From positions 2,666,001 through 2,730,000 of the forward strand of contig JACAAK010000002.1 of the NCBI GenBank assembly GCA_025093985.1: a stretch of DNA of 64,000 nucleotides. Reading direction: 5' to 3'. Source of the stretch: Calvatia gigantea (taxonomy: Eukaryota > Basidiomycota > Agaricomycetes > Agaricales > Lycoperdaceae). How positions within the stretch are numbered: position 1 is the stretch's first letter; each line of letters begins with the position of its first letter. Below the pieces are notes generated by a model, which was not told the origin of the DNA, made no database searches, and worked only from the letters and a program-made list of their open reading frames with translations. The position numbers and the translations under genes are program-made. This document shows positions 11,601 to 21,797 of this stretch, in pieces.

Positions 11601-12883
11601 TGGACCCAGCCAGCTGTTTATCGGTTTTAAGGATGCTCGAGTGGTTTCCGATGTTATTGGAGACTAAATTGATATTAGCAGCCTGGTGGGTTAATTCGCT
11701 AAGATAAGGGAGGGTATCTGCTGCGGTCGTAGCTCTGCGGGGAATAGAGCGCATGGGGTCATCCAAAGTGCCGACAGAAATGGCGCGTGGTCTAGTCGCA
11801 GCGATTTCTGAAGCCCTCAACCCCTGGTTAAGGTATGAAGACGTGTACCCGTTATCGTGCGTCTGTGTGTCGTAAGATGATGTCAAATGTTGGTGGCCGT
11901 ACGTGTGATCGTCATAATCTTCAACAAAGTATTCCTCCTCAACCCCGGCGGAGGGAGTAGGGATGAGCGAACCAACTTGAGGCCTTCGTCCATAGGTGGA
12001 CACGGTACTAGCGCGCATGCGATTAGGATTAGCAAGATTGCCAGGCAATGGCAGCCTGAGCCTGGTTGCGCAACTCCGACAAGGTTGCTGCCGGTGGCCT
12101 ATGATCGTCCAAGCCGAGATAATTGAGTGTGTGGACATCGAAGGAGTCGATTTCGGAGTCAACGGAAGTAACAGACCGCTCTTCCAGTACAGGGATGCCG
12201 CTTGCCCCGCTGTTGCTAGAGGGCATCCAAGGGGACGAAAAAAGGGAGGAACCAAAAGCATTGGTCAACCCTGCGGATGGCAACGTGAGGGAACCAGCTC
12301 GGAGGCGGCTGGCGCGTTCAGTGGCCACCGAAGAAGCAACAGTCGAGGCGACGGAGGTAGTATGGCGAAGGTTGGGACGGGATGGAGCCAAGACAGATGC
12401 TGGACCTGGCAGCTAGGGTGCGTTGTGCCTGGTCGAGCAGTACGTCTTGCTGATTAGCCGCACTGGGCAGGGTATTAGTTGCCTCCGTGAAACGTTGCTG
12501 AGCCGCGAGTTGAACATTGGAAGGTAAGGTCCCTGCCCTAGCTCTTCTAAATCCAGCTGGGTAATTGGTAGGAGGAAGGGTGGATCCATCCCCAGGGGTG
12601 GTAACAGAAGGGGAGCTGTCGTTGGGAGGAGAGCCTCCGGATGCGAGAGCACGCAAAGCAGGAGGCCGGTACCTTGCGCCCCCTCCTAAAGTGCCTTCGG
12701 TCTGCATCTGACTGAGTCTAAGGCCAATCGAGAGATCAGATGGGGCGGAAGGGAATGAGGGGCAAAAATTGACAGAACTGACCTCTTGGCAGCAGCATAG
12801 GCAGCTGAAGGAGCCGGAGGCGGCGTCTTCCCACTGGAGGTTGCCCTCGAGTAGGAATTGTTGTCAGAAGCCGATAAAGACAT
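8629..12883 (-). CDS. RRM-PUF RNA-binding protein (Jsn1/Puf1-like), two frame breaks
   Basis: This is a cytoplasmic mRNA-binding regulator. Exons: 12883-12783, 12717-11329, 11278-10888, 10830-10384, 10357-10125, 10070-9844, 9790-8629, about 1,315 aa. The first third is Ser/Pro/Ala-rich. Two RRMs follow: SLWIGNLDSSVTSEQL/CGFVNFVDQ and ALWIGSIPSTTTPATIL/CGFINFERLDDA. The PUF repeats include IGIHKNGTWAAQKIIEC, LLLDQFGNYVVQ, FGARSMRACLES, LATNPNGALLLTWLLD and LGDQVNGVAVVHKIL. The tail is Pro/Gln/Met-rich. RRM plus PUF matches the yeast Jsn1/Puf2 group, which binds mRNAs of membrane and mitochondrial proteins. The intron 9843-9791 has a GC donor (GCAAGT). A 26-nt intron (10383-10358) is needed between LAG and YMYSTRS. 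Extra bases near 12410 and 12043 break the frame in the disordered third. After removing the 26-nt intron, total length is 2 modulo 3, as two insertions predict. Confidence 0.88.
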
Positions 12884-13563
12884 TATGGTTTTTTGAGAAG
12901 AAGAAGGATTAGGGATTACGAAAGTGCTGGGTGGTCGTTGGCTGTACAAAATACGAAAGCGTCAAGAGGATTAGCAATTAGAGGAAATCGCTCGCTCAAA
13001 GAGACCAGAAGACAGGAAGGCGATCCAGGGCCTTCTGGAGGTCCAGAGCGATACTACGAGGGCTATAAGGATAAGGAAAGCCCCAGGGTAGTACAGTAGA
13101 ATAGCCTCGAGAATAGGACTAAGTAATAGGGAAGGGGATGTTGGGAGCAAACACCAAAGCGCCAACAACTTCCTCTCCCCCGTTGTTCCTCATTTCCCAC
13201 GCATTCCACTTCCTCCTCCCATGCCCATCTTTTGGAATGTTCTCTGGAACCTTTTGTCCGTATCAAAAAATCTTTATCTCCCCTGTGTCTGTATTACCAT
13301 TCGTTGCTCACCCTTCTGCCAACCAGAAAGTCATAATCTCACCACCGAAAATTTCCTTCACATGATCGACTCCTGCCTTTTCCGTCTCAACACCCGTCTA
13401 AATTTGAGAGAGCCAAGTTATTGACACTGAGCTCGAATAAACATCCCACGACGAGAACCGCTTCTTTGGTCATCAGCATCACGTCCACTATCTGTCACCT
13501 TATTTGCCACACTACTTAGAAATGTTATAGCAAGTTACTTGGCGAGTTGAAAGAAAATGACAT

Positions 13564-13749
13564 TTACCATTTTGCAATCAATTCGTTTATCGCTTGAATT
13601 GCCTTGACTACATACCAACAAGCACAGTCGATGCCTTGGGCCTTGTTGAGGACAAACTCTATTCCGTCACACTCCTTCCCATCATTGACGGCAATTACAG
13701 GAGGGCCTGGACCCAGACTGAGGAGAAAATTTTTCAAGAGGTCTCTCCA
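13564..13749 (-). pseudogene. Coding-like fragment of unknown origin
   Basis: This minus-strand open stretch reads like conserved protein: LLSLGPGPPVIAVNDGKE, then CDGIEFVLNKAQGIDC and YVVKAIQAINELIAKW before TAA. An in-frame TAG closes it upstream at 13750-13752. I find no convincing start codon, nor an exon that splices to it; a nearby frame on the same strand (GDAVRGLIPLIIIMHLSGQ) could be an upstream piece. It may be the last exon of a decayed gene or a fragment copied from another locus. I do not recognise the family. Confidence 0.25.
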
Positions 13750-14622
13750 CTACTTGTCCCGAAAGATGCATGATAATTATCAAAGGAATCAAACCACGGA
13801 CAGCATCACCTGTAAACAAACACCTGACATCTACTCCTACATACCCAGACCGACGGGTCCTGGGAGGTCCCGAGTTGTCCATGCAACACCCAACTATCAC
13901 CTACATCACATTTGGGAGTCCACAACCTTGCTATCAGTATCAGTGATGAGTTTCCGGACACCAGCCTTCCCTCGCTGATCCCATTTGATCATCAACCAAC
14001 TCTCTGGGAGAGCATAGTAAAAGCGACCACACCCCACATGATATCATCTCCATCTTACCTGCCCGAAATAGACACTGGGCGTCCACACAGTACACACAGA
14101 CCTCGCTTATTCTGTAACAAGCAACCAGGCTCATTGCCACCCTGCACTTGCGCTGAGTGTTCGGGGAACGCACAGAGACAAATGAAACCTCTCCCCGGCC
14201 CCCTTTCTAAACTCAAAGGCAAATTGAATCTTTCATTCAGTTCTAAGACCACAGGCTCAGATTGAATACCAACGAAGCGATGCCAGTAAGAGATCACCCG
14301 GGATTAAAGCCGGGAATGTAACGATCATTCATGTCAACTGCCATGAAAACCATAATACGTCTGAATCGATCCACCACAATCAGCGCTTAAGTTCAAAACT
14401 CGCGCTAAGTATACTTACCAGTCGGTGCCGTGAGTACCTGGAGGTACTAAAACATTGGTTCCCCGCTTCCTCCGTATATGTACAAACGGCAAGAATCACC
14501 GTCTTGTTGTGCATATACCCTCTTTGTAAGGACTTACTTCGGACTATTCTTCAGTTCCACTCATTACATCAGCCATTATGTAATCGCTCTATTTTCGAGC
14601 TTTACTGTACTTTCGTACACCT

Positions 14623-14776
14623 CAGTCTCGTTCTACGATTCTGAGGTGAGTTACATTATGCTTAACTGCATTATACCTTTTACTTATATGACCTATAGTG
14701 TATTATCTCACTCTAGGTATTTCTTAATATATTTACAGTCTCGTTCTACGATTCTGAGTGTATTATCTCACTCTAG
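14623..14776 (+). repeat. Two interleaved direct repeat pairs
   Basis: A 23-bp unit beginning CAGTCTCGTTCTACG occurs at 14623-14645 and again, identical, at 14736-14758. A 20-bp unit beginning AGTGTATTATC occurs at 14697-14716 and again, identical, at 14757-14776. The second copies of the two units overlap by two bases. This looks like a small duplication with rearranged order; no coding potential is evident. Confidence 0.85.
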
Positions 14777-15509
14777 ATCCCTGCCGCTCGTTACAACACG
14801 TCTGTGGTGACATATGATTCAATGAACGTCAGAAAATCCATTCGAAGCCGTCAGCGGCTGCGGATAAAGTGCATGGGGCCCTCGGGATGAAGAATACACC
14901 CCAGATCTTCCACTGACGCGAATAATTCTCCAGGGATGTTTGTGAGGGGCTCCCGGAGGCTGTGAAGCAATGCCACGTAAACCGCGTTCTAGCGAGTCTC
15001 ATCCAAATGACTGACGTCAGTTACAGGAAACCATGAGGTTGTAGGAACAAGTCGTTGGATTTATTATGTTCTACTTACGAAAATAAGAATACTACTACTA
15101 ACTACCTTATGTCTTATTGTCACAGAAAACAGAGACATAAATCTTATTGAACAGGGGAGGAATTTCGGAGCGGTGGCGTGCATAATTGTCTCATGTATCA
15201 CACTCTCTGGAATCACTTCTGGGGCAATCTAGAACGAGAGGTGAAAACGTCAGCGGCACATAAAGCGAAGAACTATATCTGCTACAAATCTACATTCAAA
15301 ACTAAAGTGAGAGGAGTGTTAAACCATGAAAACTAGAAAGAAAAAAGCGAAGGAGGATCTCATAACAGCCAAGCCAGCACGGCGACCAAAAACAACGGCC
15401 CAAAGATAGTAAAAGAAGAGAACGGTGAATATGAAGGGGTACGAAAAGTTAAAGGAGGTTAAGAAGAAGGTAGTCAACACAGCGGGAGGAGAATATCATT
15501 ACCGGGGCC

Positions 15510-18500
15510 CTACGATAATGTATTCCTCGATCCCGGTCTCTTTCTCGATCTTGTCCTCGGCTGTTGCTGTTGGGTCTGCACAGCCAAAGCATCCGCCACA
15601 CGTTTCGATCGTCGTAATGCCTGTTGCTTCTCTTGCCTCTCCTGCAACTGCTTCTCGGCGGCCTGTGACATTGCAGTAGATCTAGTTATCCGCATGTTCG
15701 TCGGTACTGCTTTCGTTTCTGATGTCGGCGCATCCACATCCACCTTCGACGATGCAGAAACGTGGAGTTGTGTTTCTACCGGAGCTTTGGCTTCTTCAGG
15801 AGATGTGAGAGGAGGTTTCGGCTCTGCGTCTCCTGCCACCACCTCAACACTCAGGATTGCTCCACCGCTTAAGACAACCCCGGGTATAACCTCCTCTTCC
15901 TCCTTTTCTGCAACTGTAGCTTCCGCCTCCACTCTCGCCTTCTCCTCTTCCTCTCCAGGAATCAGGCATAATTCCTGGAAAATCTCTTGTTCCTTCGCGC
16001 TCAACGGTGATGTAACATCCAAACAATCCTCCTGCTTCACACTTCCCACTCTTCTATGGCTTTGCTGATGGGACAACGGTGCACCTTGCCAGTGGTACTG
16101 GCTCAACTTCTCATTCTCCCCAACCACCAAACCGGCTCCGGGTGCAAAGGCGCCAGTCATCGGCACTGGCACAACGATCTCCTTCTCTGTCCAATTCTGC
16201 CTCGTATCAGCTTGTATCACCTTCTGCGGATTTAATACCCCACGACCTGAGGTCCCCGCTGTGGTTGGAAGTGCAATAGCGGCTGTGTTGCTTGTCACCA
16301 CTTGGGCATGCGTGGAGGTAACCATTGACTCAAACCACCTCCCAAACTGCTTCAGCATCCTCCCACTCGAGTTTGTCCTATGGAAATCTTTAAGAGCACT
16401 AGGGAACCGGTCAACGAGTCCATCGCTCAAGAACACGTTTAGGCCTTCTATCTGTTCATCCTTTTCCGCACCTGCAGAACAGGTATCGAGATCATTGACG
16501 TAGGATTGTGCGACTTCCAACGGTACCCACACACCACACACCTTCTCACTCCCCCATCCCCGCGTAACCACAGTGGCGTTTGGCACCGTACTCAACACAG
16601 GATAACCTCTTCCTTTCCCGCACCACTCAACAATCGGTGTTAGATTCACAAAGTCCGTGTCAATCCTTCGCAGTGGGAGGTACGGACCCAGTGTCATCTG
16701 ATACACTGATATTCCTGTAAATCCGAGTCAGCATAGTCCAGTTATTTGATAACGCGAATTTACCTTCGATCTGAGTAGCACTTATCGGAGGATTACAAGG
16801 TTGACATGTATGCACCACAATACCCTCGGCCCCTCCTTTGGTAGGACTGGGGCTTGAGCTTGCTCTAATTTCTTGAGGGGATACACAGGGCTGTTGAGTT
16901 GGAGAATCTAGCGCCGTCGGAGTAAGTACGAGGGAAGTCGGGAGAACGGATGGAGGTGAAGACAAAATTGATGATCGCGCTGACAAGTCGGTGGGTGGAG
17001 GTGTACAACCGCTTGTGGGCGTGGTTGGTGAATGTACCGAGAGTGCTTGTATGAGCTGGACGAGGGCCGCTGCTCCAGGTGATATTGGTGGGGGAAGGGT
17101 GAGGGGGTGTGGGCTTGAAGACAGAGGGTCTATCGAGGGAACGGTTGGTATCGACTGAGGGGTTGTTGAGCAGGACGTTGGAGGTGACGGTGGACTAGGG
17201 AACAAGGTTGAGATATGAGAATGGAAAGCGGGTGCCGTTTTTGATCGCTGCTTAAGTGTAGTTTGTGCATCCCCATATGCTCGTTCTGGGGGTTCGTCCT
17301 CAAGCTCGAAAGAATCGTTACCCACGGTTGGGAAGAGTGAGTCGATGCCAAAATCAAAATCCTCCTGCTTGATCTTGATAGTTTCCTCCCCCAAACCTGA
17401 GCCCCATTCTTGTTGCTGCCCAAAAGGCGGTTCCCAATCCCACAGATCATGCGATTCGACCTTTACCCTCGAATTCACATTTGCGGAACCCCCAATAGTC
17501 TCTGGATTGAGCACGGCGGCGGCCTGGGCGATAACTTCCACCACCCTTGCGTCCGCCAAGCTCGAGTCGAAGTGGTCCCATGCATCCAACATTCCCTGTA
17601 CATCTCTCGGCTCTTCCTTCACCCTCATTTCCGAGAGTGATGGGATTGTGAGAGGTGCAGACGGCGATCGGGGCCCGGGGCTTTCCCATAGCGTCTCCCC
17701 ATCCGCTTCACTATCCAAATCACCCTCCTCTTCCCGATCATCGTTCTCTTCGCCCTCGTCCTCCGAGAAATTGTAAAAGTTGCGCCTCGAGCTGGTCGAG
17801 GAAAGAACAGCTTCATCTTCCTCGTCATCGGACTCAGGTGGAGGCGATGATATGCTATGTGCTATGGACGGTGAACGGCAATAGGGCGTTGTGCAGAATT
17901 GAGTGGTGGGGTAACAGGGATAGGGGCCATCAACGGAAGGGGTATAAGGAGGTATGGAAATAGAGCGCCGTGGATAGGGTGGCAGGCAGAAGGGTGATTC
18001 TTGCTGTTGCTGCTGCTCGGCATAACGCAACTGGGGTTGGTCATCAGAATCATCAACGGACATTGAGGAATCAGAGTCAGAATCGGAATCAGAGGATGAA
18101 GACGAGTGGTTAACATCTTTCGTAAGGTCAATGAGGTTCCTAGAAGCGGAAGGCGGCTGTGCCGAAGATGAAGGGGGGGAGGTGGAAGTGCACTTTACGA
18201 GTGGTTTGAGACGTAACGTAAGCTTGACCTTGGGTGGAGGCTTATCGTGGATCACTTTCCGAGTCAGAACCTGAGGGTTGAGCAGTAGTGCCAATAGCGC
18301 AACTCCTCAATGATCTCTTCCGCTTCTGGCCACAAGCCTGATCAATCGCTCGTCTCTGCAGCATCTTGACCCTCTTCTTCTCCCTGGCTACGCTCCCTGG
18401 CTCTTGAACCTTGTCGTTCTCCCCGTAATCGCAGAGTCGAATTCCAGCCCTCGCAAATGGACAGGGAGCACCAGTGGCGCGACTGAGGTACCACACCATG

Positions 18501-19182
18501 GTCCCGCGTCTAAAGTTTGTGATGCGGTTCTCCGGTTGTGTGGAGCATTGGGCACCACCAGAATGTGAATGGAGGGCGGGAAGAAGGTTGTCATCGGCGT
18601 CTGTCCCCGATAGAACATGGCGTAATAGGAGTGGTATATCTTGTTGGACCTCGCAACGGTGAAGGTGGGTGCGAATATAGGTTGTGATAGCCTGACTAGC
18701 GGCGGATACGCTAATGAATTAAACAGGAGAGGTCCGCATAAACGCACGTGTCGGAGGATTAATATATCGGACGTACTTTTGGGCGATGAGACCAAAGTTA
18801 AGAACCATATCCGCAAGGTCTTTAATGGTCATAGCGCGGTTATCCTGTAGGGAGATGATATATATATATATATATATATATATTTAATGAGTTGCAAAAT
18901 AGAAAGACGAGGAGAAAGGCGACGTACGACTGAGAGAAATGCACGACCAATAGCGAGGAATACCTTGCTGTTTGCATCGTCTGGATGGAGGAAAACGTTT
19001 GGGGGTGGAAACTGGGGAAAGGCATTGGGGACGTCTGGTGAGGACCTGGAAGTACGAGTGGGTGGTAGAGTGGAGTCTGGGGATGATCTGAGACGAGCGG
19101 AGGGTCTGATAATGACATTGTGGCTCTTTCTTGTACCGTATGAGTGAGGAAGTTGTTGAGAATCGGAGTGGAGGTTGTTCAT
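15510..19182 (-). CDS. GDS1 winged-helix and KilA-N/APSES-like transcription regulator, one frame break
   Basis: This is a predicted nuclear DNA-binding protein of about 1,157 aa. Exons: 19182-18928, 18844-18777, 18710-16764, 16714-15510. The N-terminal part has PPPNVFLHPDDANSKVF and IGRAFLSV, then the winged-helix region MTIKDLADMVLNFGLI, QAITTYIRTHLHRC and NFRRGTMVWYLSRATGAPCP, typical of the GDS1 domain. A long acidic, Ser/Pro-rich middle follows (Ser-Asp runs, polyQ). A second domain begins just after the last intron: ISVYQMTLGPYLPLRRID, TDFVNLTPIVEWCGKG and CGVWVPLEVAQSYV, which resembles APSES/KilA-N DNA-binding domains. A C-terminal basic, Gln/Arg-rich coil ends in RTRSRKRPGSRN, a likely nuclear signal. 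Intron 1 holds a (TA)n tract. One extra base near 18247 breaks the frame between SESDP and DKPPPKVKL. Confidence 0.82.
18858..18883. repeat. (TA)n microsatellite inside intron 1 of the GDS1/KilA-N gene
   Basis: About 13 perfect TA units lie within the first intron (18927-18845) of the regulator gene, close to its 3' splice site. They are likely length-polymorphic. Confidence 0.9.
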
Positions 19183-20004
19183 GGGCAGAAGGACTTCATG
19201 GACGAGGAGAAGAAACAAGTGGCCCAAAAGTGACAAACGCACACAGTCACCAGGCAACTCCCCGGGGTCCTCTTGATCGGCGCAGATATCCGTGCCTCAT
19301 CAAGATCGAGATCCACCTAGACTTATCACAAACACACGGCACTTCCTTCCTAATGGAGTTTACTCCCCTATTTCTCTTCTCACCATCACAACCTGCCAGA
19401 CCACTTCACCTCCAACGACAAGTGCCTTGCTTGAGTACTTGAGTACTTATACAAGTTATACTTATTTATCTTCCACGATCTTCCATTTCAATCCATCGTT
19501 GGCCGCTGATGACATCGCTTGTTACCATACCGTTAGTGTGTCGTTATTAAGCTCATCCCTGGAAATAGACGACCCCCGAACCCATTCCCAAATTAGCCCT
19601 CACGAGATACAAGTGCCATTCCCGGCTAACTACCCTTCCATAACTTCTGTGGGCCATCGCCTGTCCATTTCCTATTGTCTCTGATTTTGTGGCTCCGTCC
19701 GGTCCTTCGCAACTCATACCAACTATCTCAACTCCTTGTGGTATGCGCGTCTGATTGTGGCAATATCCATACATACTCAAGCGCTGAGTGCACAGCCTGG
19801 TCCAAGACTATATTGGCACCTCCTGCAGGAAGTGGCGTAATAATGACATCAATAAATAGTACAAGCAAGGTATGTAAGTATGATAGACGTTGGTACACGG
19901 GGTGGGAAGAAATGGAAACTAGACAACCAACGACGGCAACCCTTTGGCAACCGTTCAACCAGAGAGAAAATAAAATCAAGTGCAACCACCAAAAGTTCGT
20001 CTGC
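19183..20004. other. Intergenic: upstream of the GDS1/KilA-N gene, downstream of H1 copy A
   Basis: No gene is supported. This 5' flank of the regulator gene has CCCGGGG-like GC patches near 19258-19265 and a TTGAGTACTTGAGTACTT tandem near 19431-19448. Several short plus-strand frames overlap each other without family resemblance. Confidence 0.4.
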
Positions 20005-21180
20005 TTACGCAGCTACCTTCTTAGCTCTCGATGACGTAGGTTTATTTGTTGGCTTGCTGGCAGGTTTGCTCGCAGCTTTACTTGCAGGCTTTGTCTTCGA
20101 TTTTGGCTTCGTTGCTGTCGTACTCGCCTTCTTAGTTGTCCCCGTCGGTGTCGCCTTCTTTCCCGAAGCTGCCGAAGCCTTTTTCGTTGACGTCTTTTTT
20201 GCGGCAGCCTTCGCCTTTGTTGTAGGTGTTGTCCCAGTCACAGCCTTACCATCATTGTTAGCCAAATGGGTCGATACCATAAAACGCTTGAATACCAAAT
20301 ACAAACCTTTTTCGCCGAACCCCGTTTCGTGGGCGCAGCGCTCTTCTTGGTTGCCGGCGCGGCCTTGGGTTTGCCCGCAAGCGCCTTCTTGGGCGTAGTA
20401 GCTTTCTTGCTCGGAGCAGGCTTTGCAGCGACCCCCTTACTCGTGCTTGATGCCTTTTTCGCAGCTGCCTTGTTGGTGCTCGATTTAGAAGGAGGTTTTG
20501 AATTCTGGGGGGGGGATGATCCCGAGTTAACATCAATCAAACACCGTCACAGTCAAATCAAATAACGCACCTCCTTAGAAGCGCCAGAAGTCTTACTTCT
20601 TGGGTGCGAGTTTGACCTTTCCGGAAGGCCCCTTGGGAAGTATGAACAGCCCACTCTCGGCGCCAGACGTAATAGCACGATTAAGTTGGAACAACTGGTT
20701 TCCAACGACGTCAATCTTATACTTCTCCTCGGCGTACTATATACCAAAAAAAAAAAGAATACCCAGCATTAATTTCAGGAGTCAACGTGAAGAAAATCAA
20801 CACGTGCCTTCTTGATCGTGTTTCTCGAGACGCCCTGACGAGCCTCCTCCTTGTGATCAATAATACATTCCTACAAGAGACGGACACATCAATCAATATC
20901 AGTGCCTGGAAACTTATCACGATCCTCGTTGCCGAACCTTGATAATATCTTTCCAGGTCGGTCTGGTAGAGTTGGCAGCGGCGGCCTTAGCAGCAGCAGC
21001 AGATCCCTTGACCTTGGTAGTAGCAGTAGTACTGGCCTTCTTGGTCGTGGTCTTCTTAGTCCCAGCGGACTTCTTCTTGGTATCCTTGGTCTTGCCTGGT
21101 GAACCACCGGTGGCAGCCTCTACAGGAGGACTGGACTCCTTGACGTCAGCAGCGGGTGAAGAAGCAGCAGCAGCAGACAT
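20005..21180 (-). CDS. Linker histone H1, copy A, one frame break
   Basis: The protein binds nucleosomes and linker DNA in the nucleus. Exons: 21180-20938, 20870-20808, 20736-20571, 20504-20307, 20244-20005, about 302 aa. Layout: an acidic/Ala/Ser N-terminus and basic KKTTTKKASTTATTK arm; the globular H15 domain (RPTWKDIIKECIIDHKEEA, GVSRNTIKKYAEEKYKID, LFQLNRAITSGAESGLFIL, PKGPSGKVKLAPK); then a long Lys/Ala/Pro/Thr tail with KPASKAASKPASKP-type repeats. The second intron (20807-20737) has a GC donor (GCACGT); the only nearby GT donor would put the next exon out of phase. An extra base near 20597 breaks the frame just after KLAPK. It is paralogous to the gene at 24476-25705, with the same intron after IKK. 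Confidence 0.93.
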
Positions 21181-21797
21181 TGTTCGATCGTTGGTGAGAA
21201 GTGACGATGTGTTGTTATCTGAGAGTGGGAGATGGCACTAGGGTTAGCCCTGAGAGTGAGGGTGCGACGAGGCAAAAAAGTTGAGAATGCGTAACGCGGA
21301 GGGCGACCTGTGCTTTCCTATTTAAACATTCCTTCCGACCCAAACGCGTCGCGTCTCTAAATCAAATCATATGACGTTGATTTCTCTCACATTTTCGGTG
21401 GCTGTGCCGAATTTCCCGTTTGTTGATTTCTCCAACTTGACGCGCTTCGGGCGTGTTTCCAGCACGTGATCACGCTGAGGAGGATGAACAGAAGAACTGC
21501 ATTTCTGGAATGCTACTGACGAGTATACGAGCACCAAGATGCGATAGGAATAACCTAAGTGACTGCGTCGCTTGGTACGGTATGATCTACATGCATATGA
21601 ATGTTAATGTTCCGAAATGGTGCATGAGGGAGTTCGATAGTCTAGGTTTCTGCAGGTATACTTATGTAGATGAAATGTGGCATGCGTTTCTTACAGTGAC
21701 GTGATCACGTTTGTCTGCCCTCAAGCGAACTCGAACGTCTAAGATGACTGAAATTCTAAAATTCTCGTACTTTTGGTTTCAACATTACATTATAGAC
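21181..21797. other. Intergenic: promoter side of H1 copy A and 3' flank of the AMP-binding-like gene
   Basis: The region holds a TATA-like CTATTTAAAC at about 21317-21326, roughly 140 bp upstream of the H1 copy A start when read on the minus strand. Two CACGTGATCACG / GTGACGTGATCACG motifs occur near 21461-21472 and 21697-21710. No gene is seen. Confidence 0.45.

Larger units (their letters stand above)
12884..15509. other. Gene-poor stretch, 2.6 kb
   Basis: This is the 5' flank of the PUF gene followed by sequence without a supported gene. It contains one coding-like minus-strand fragment (13564-13749) and two pairs of short direct repeats (14623-14776). The 15.0-15.4 kb part is AT-rich. 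I see no transposase, long terminal repeat or tRNA. Confidence 0.4.
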
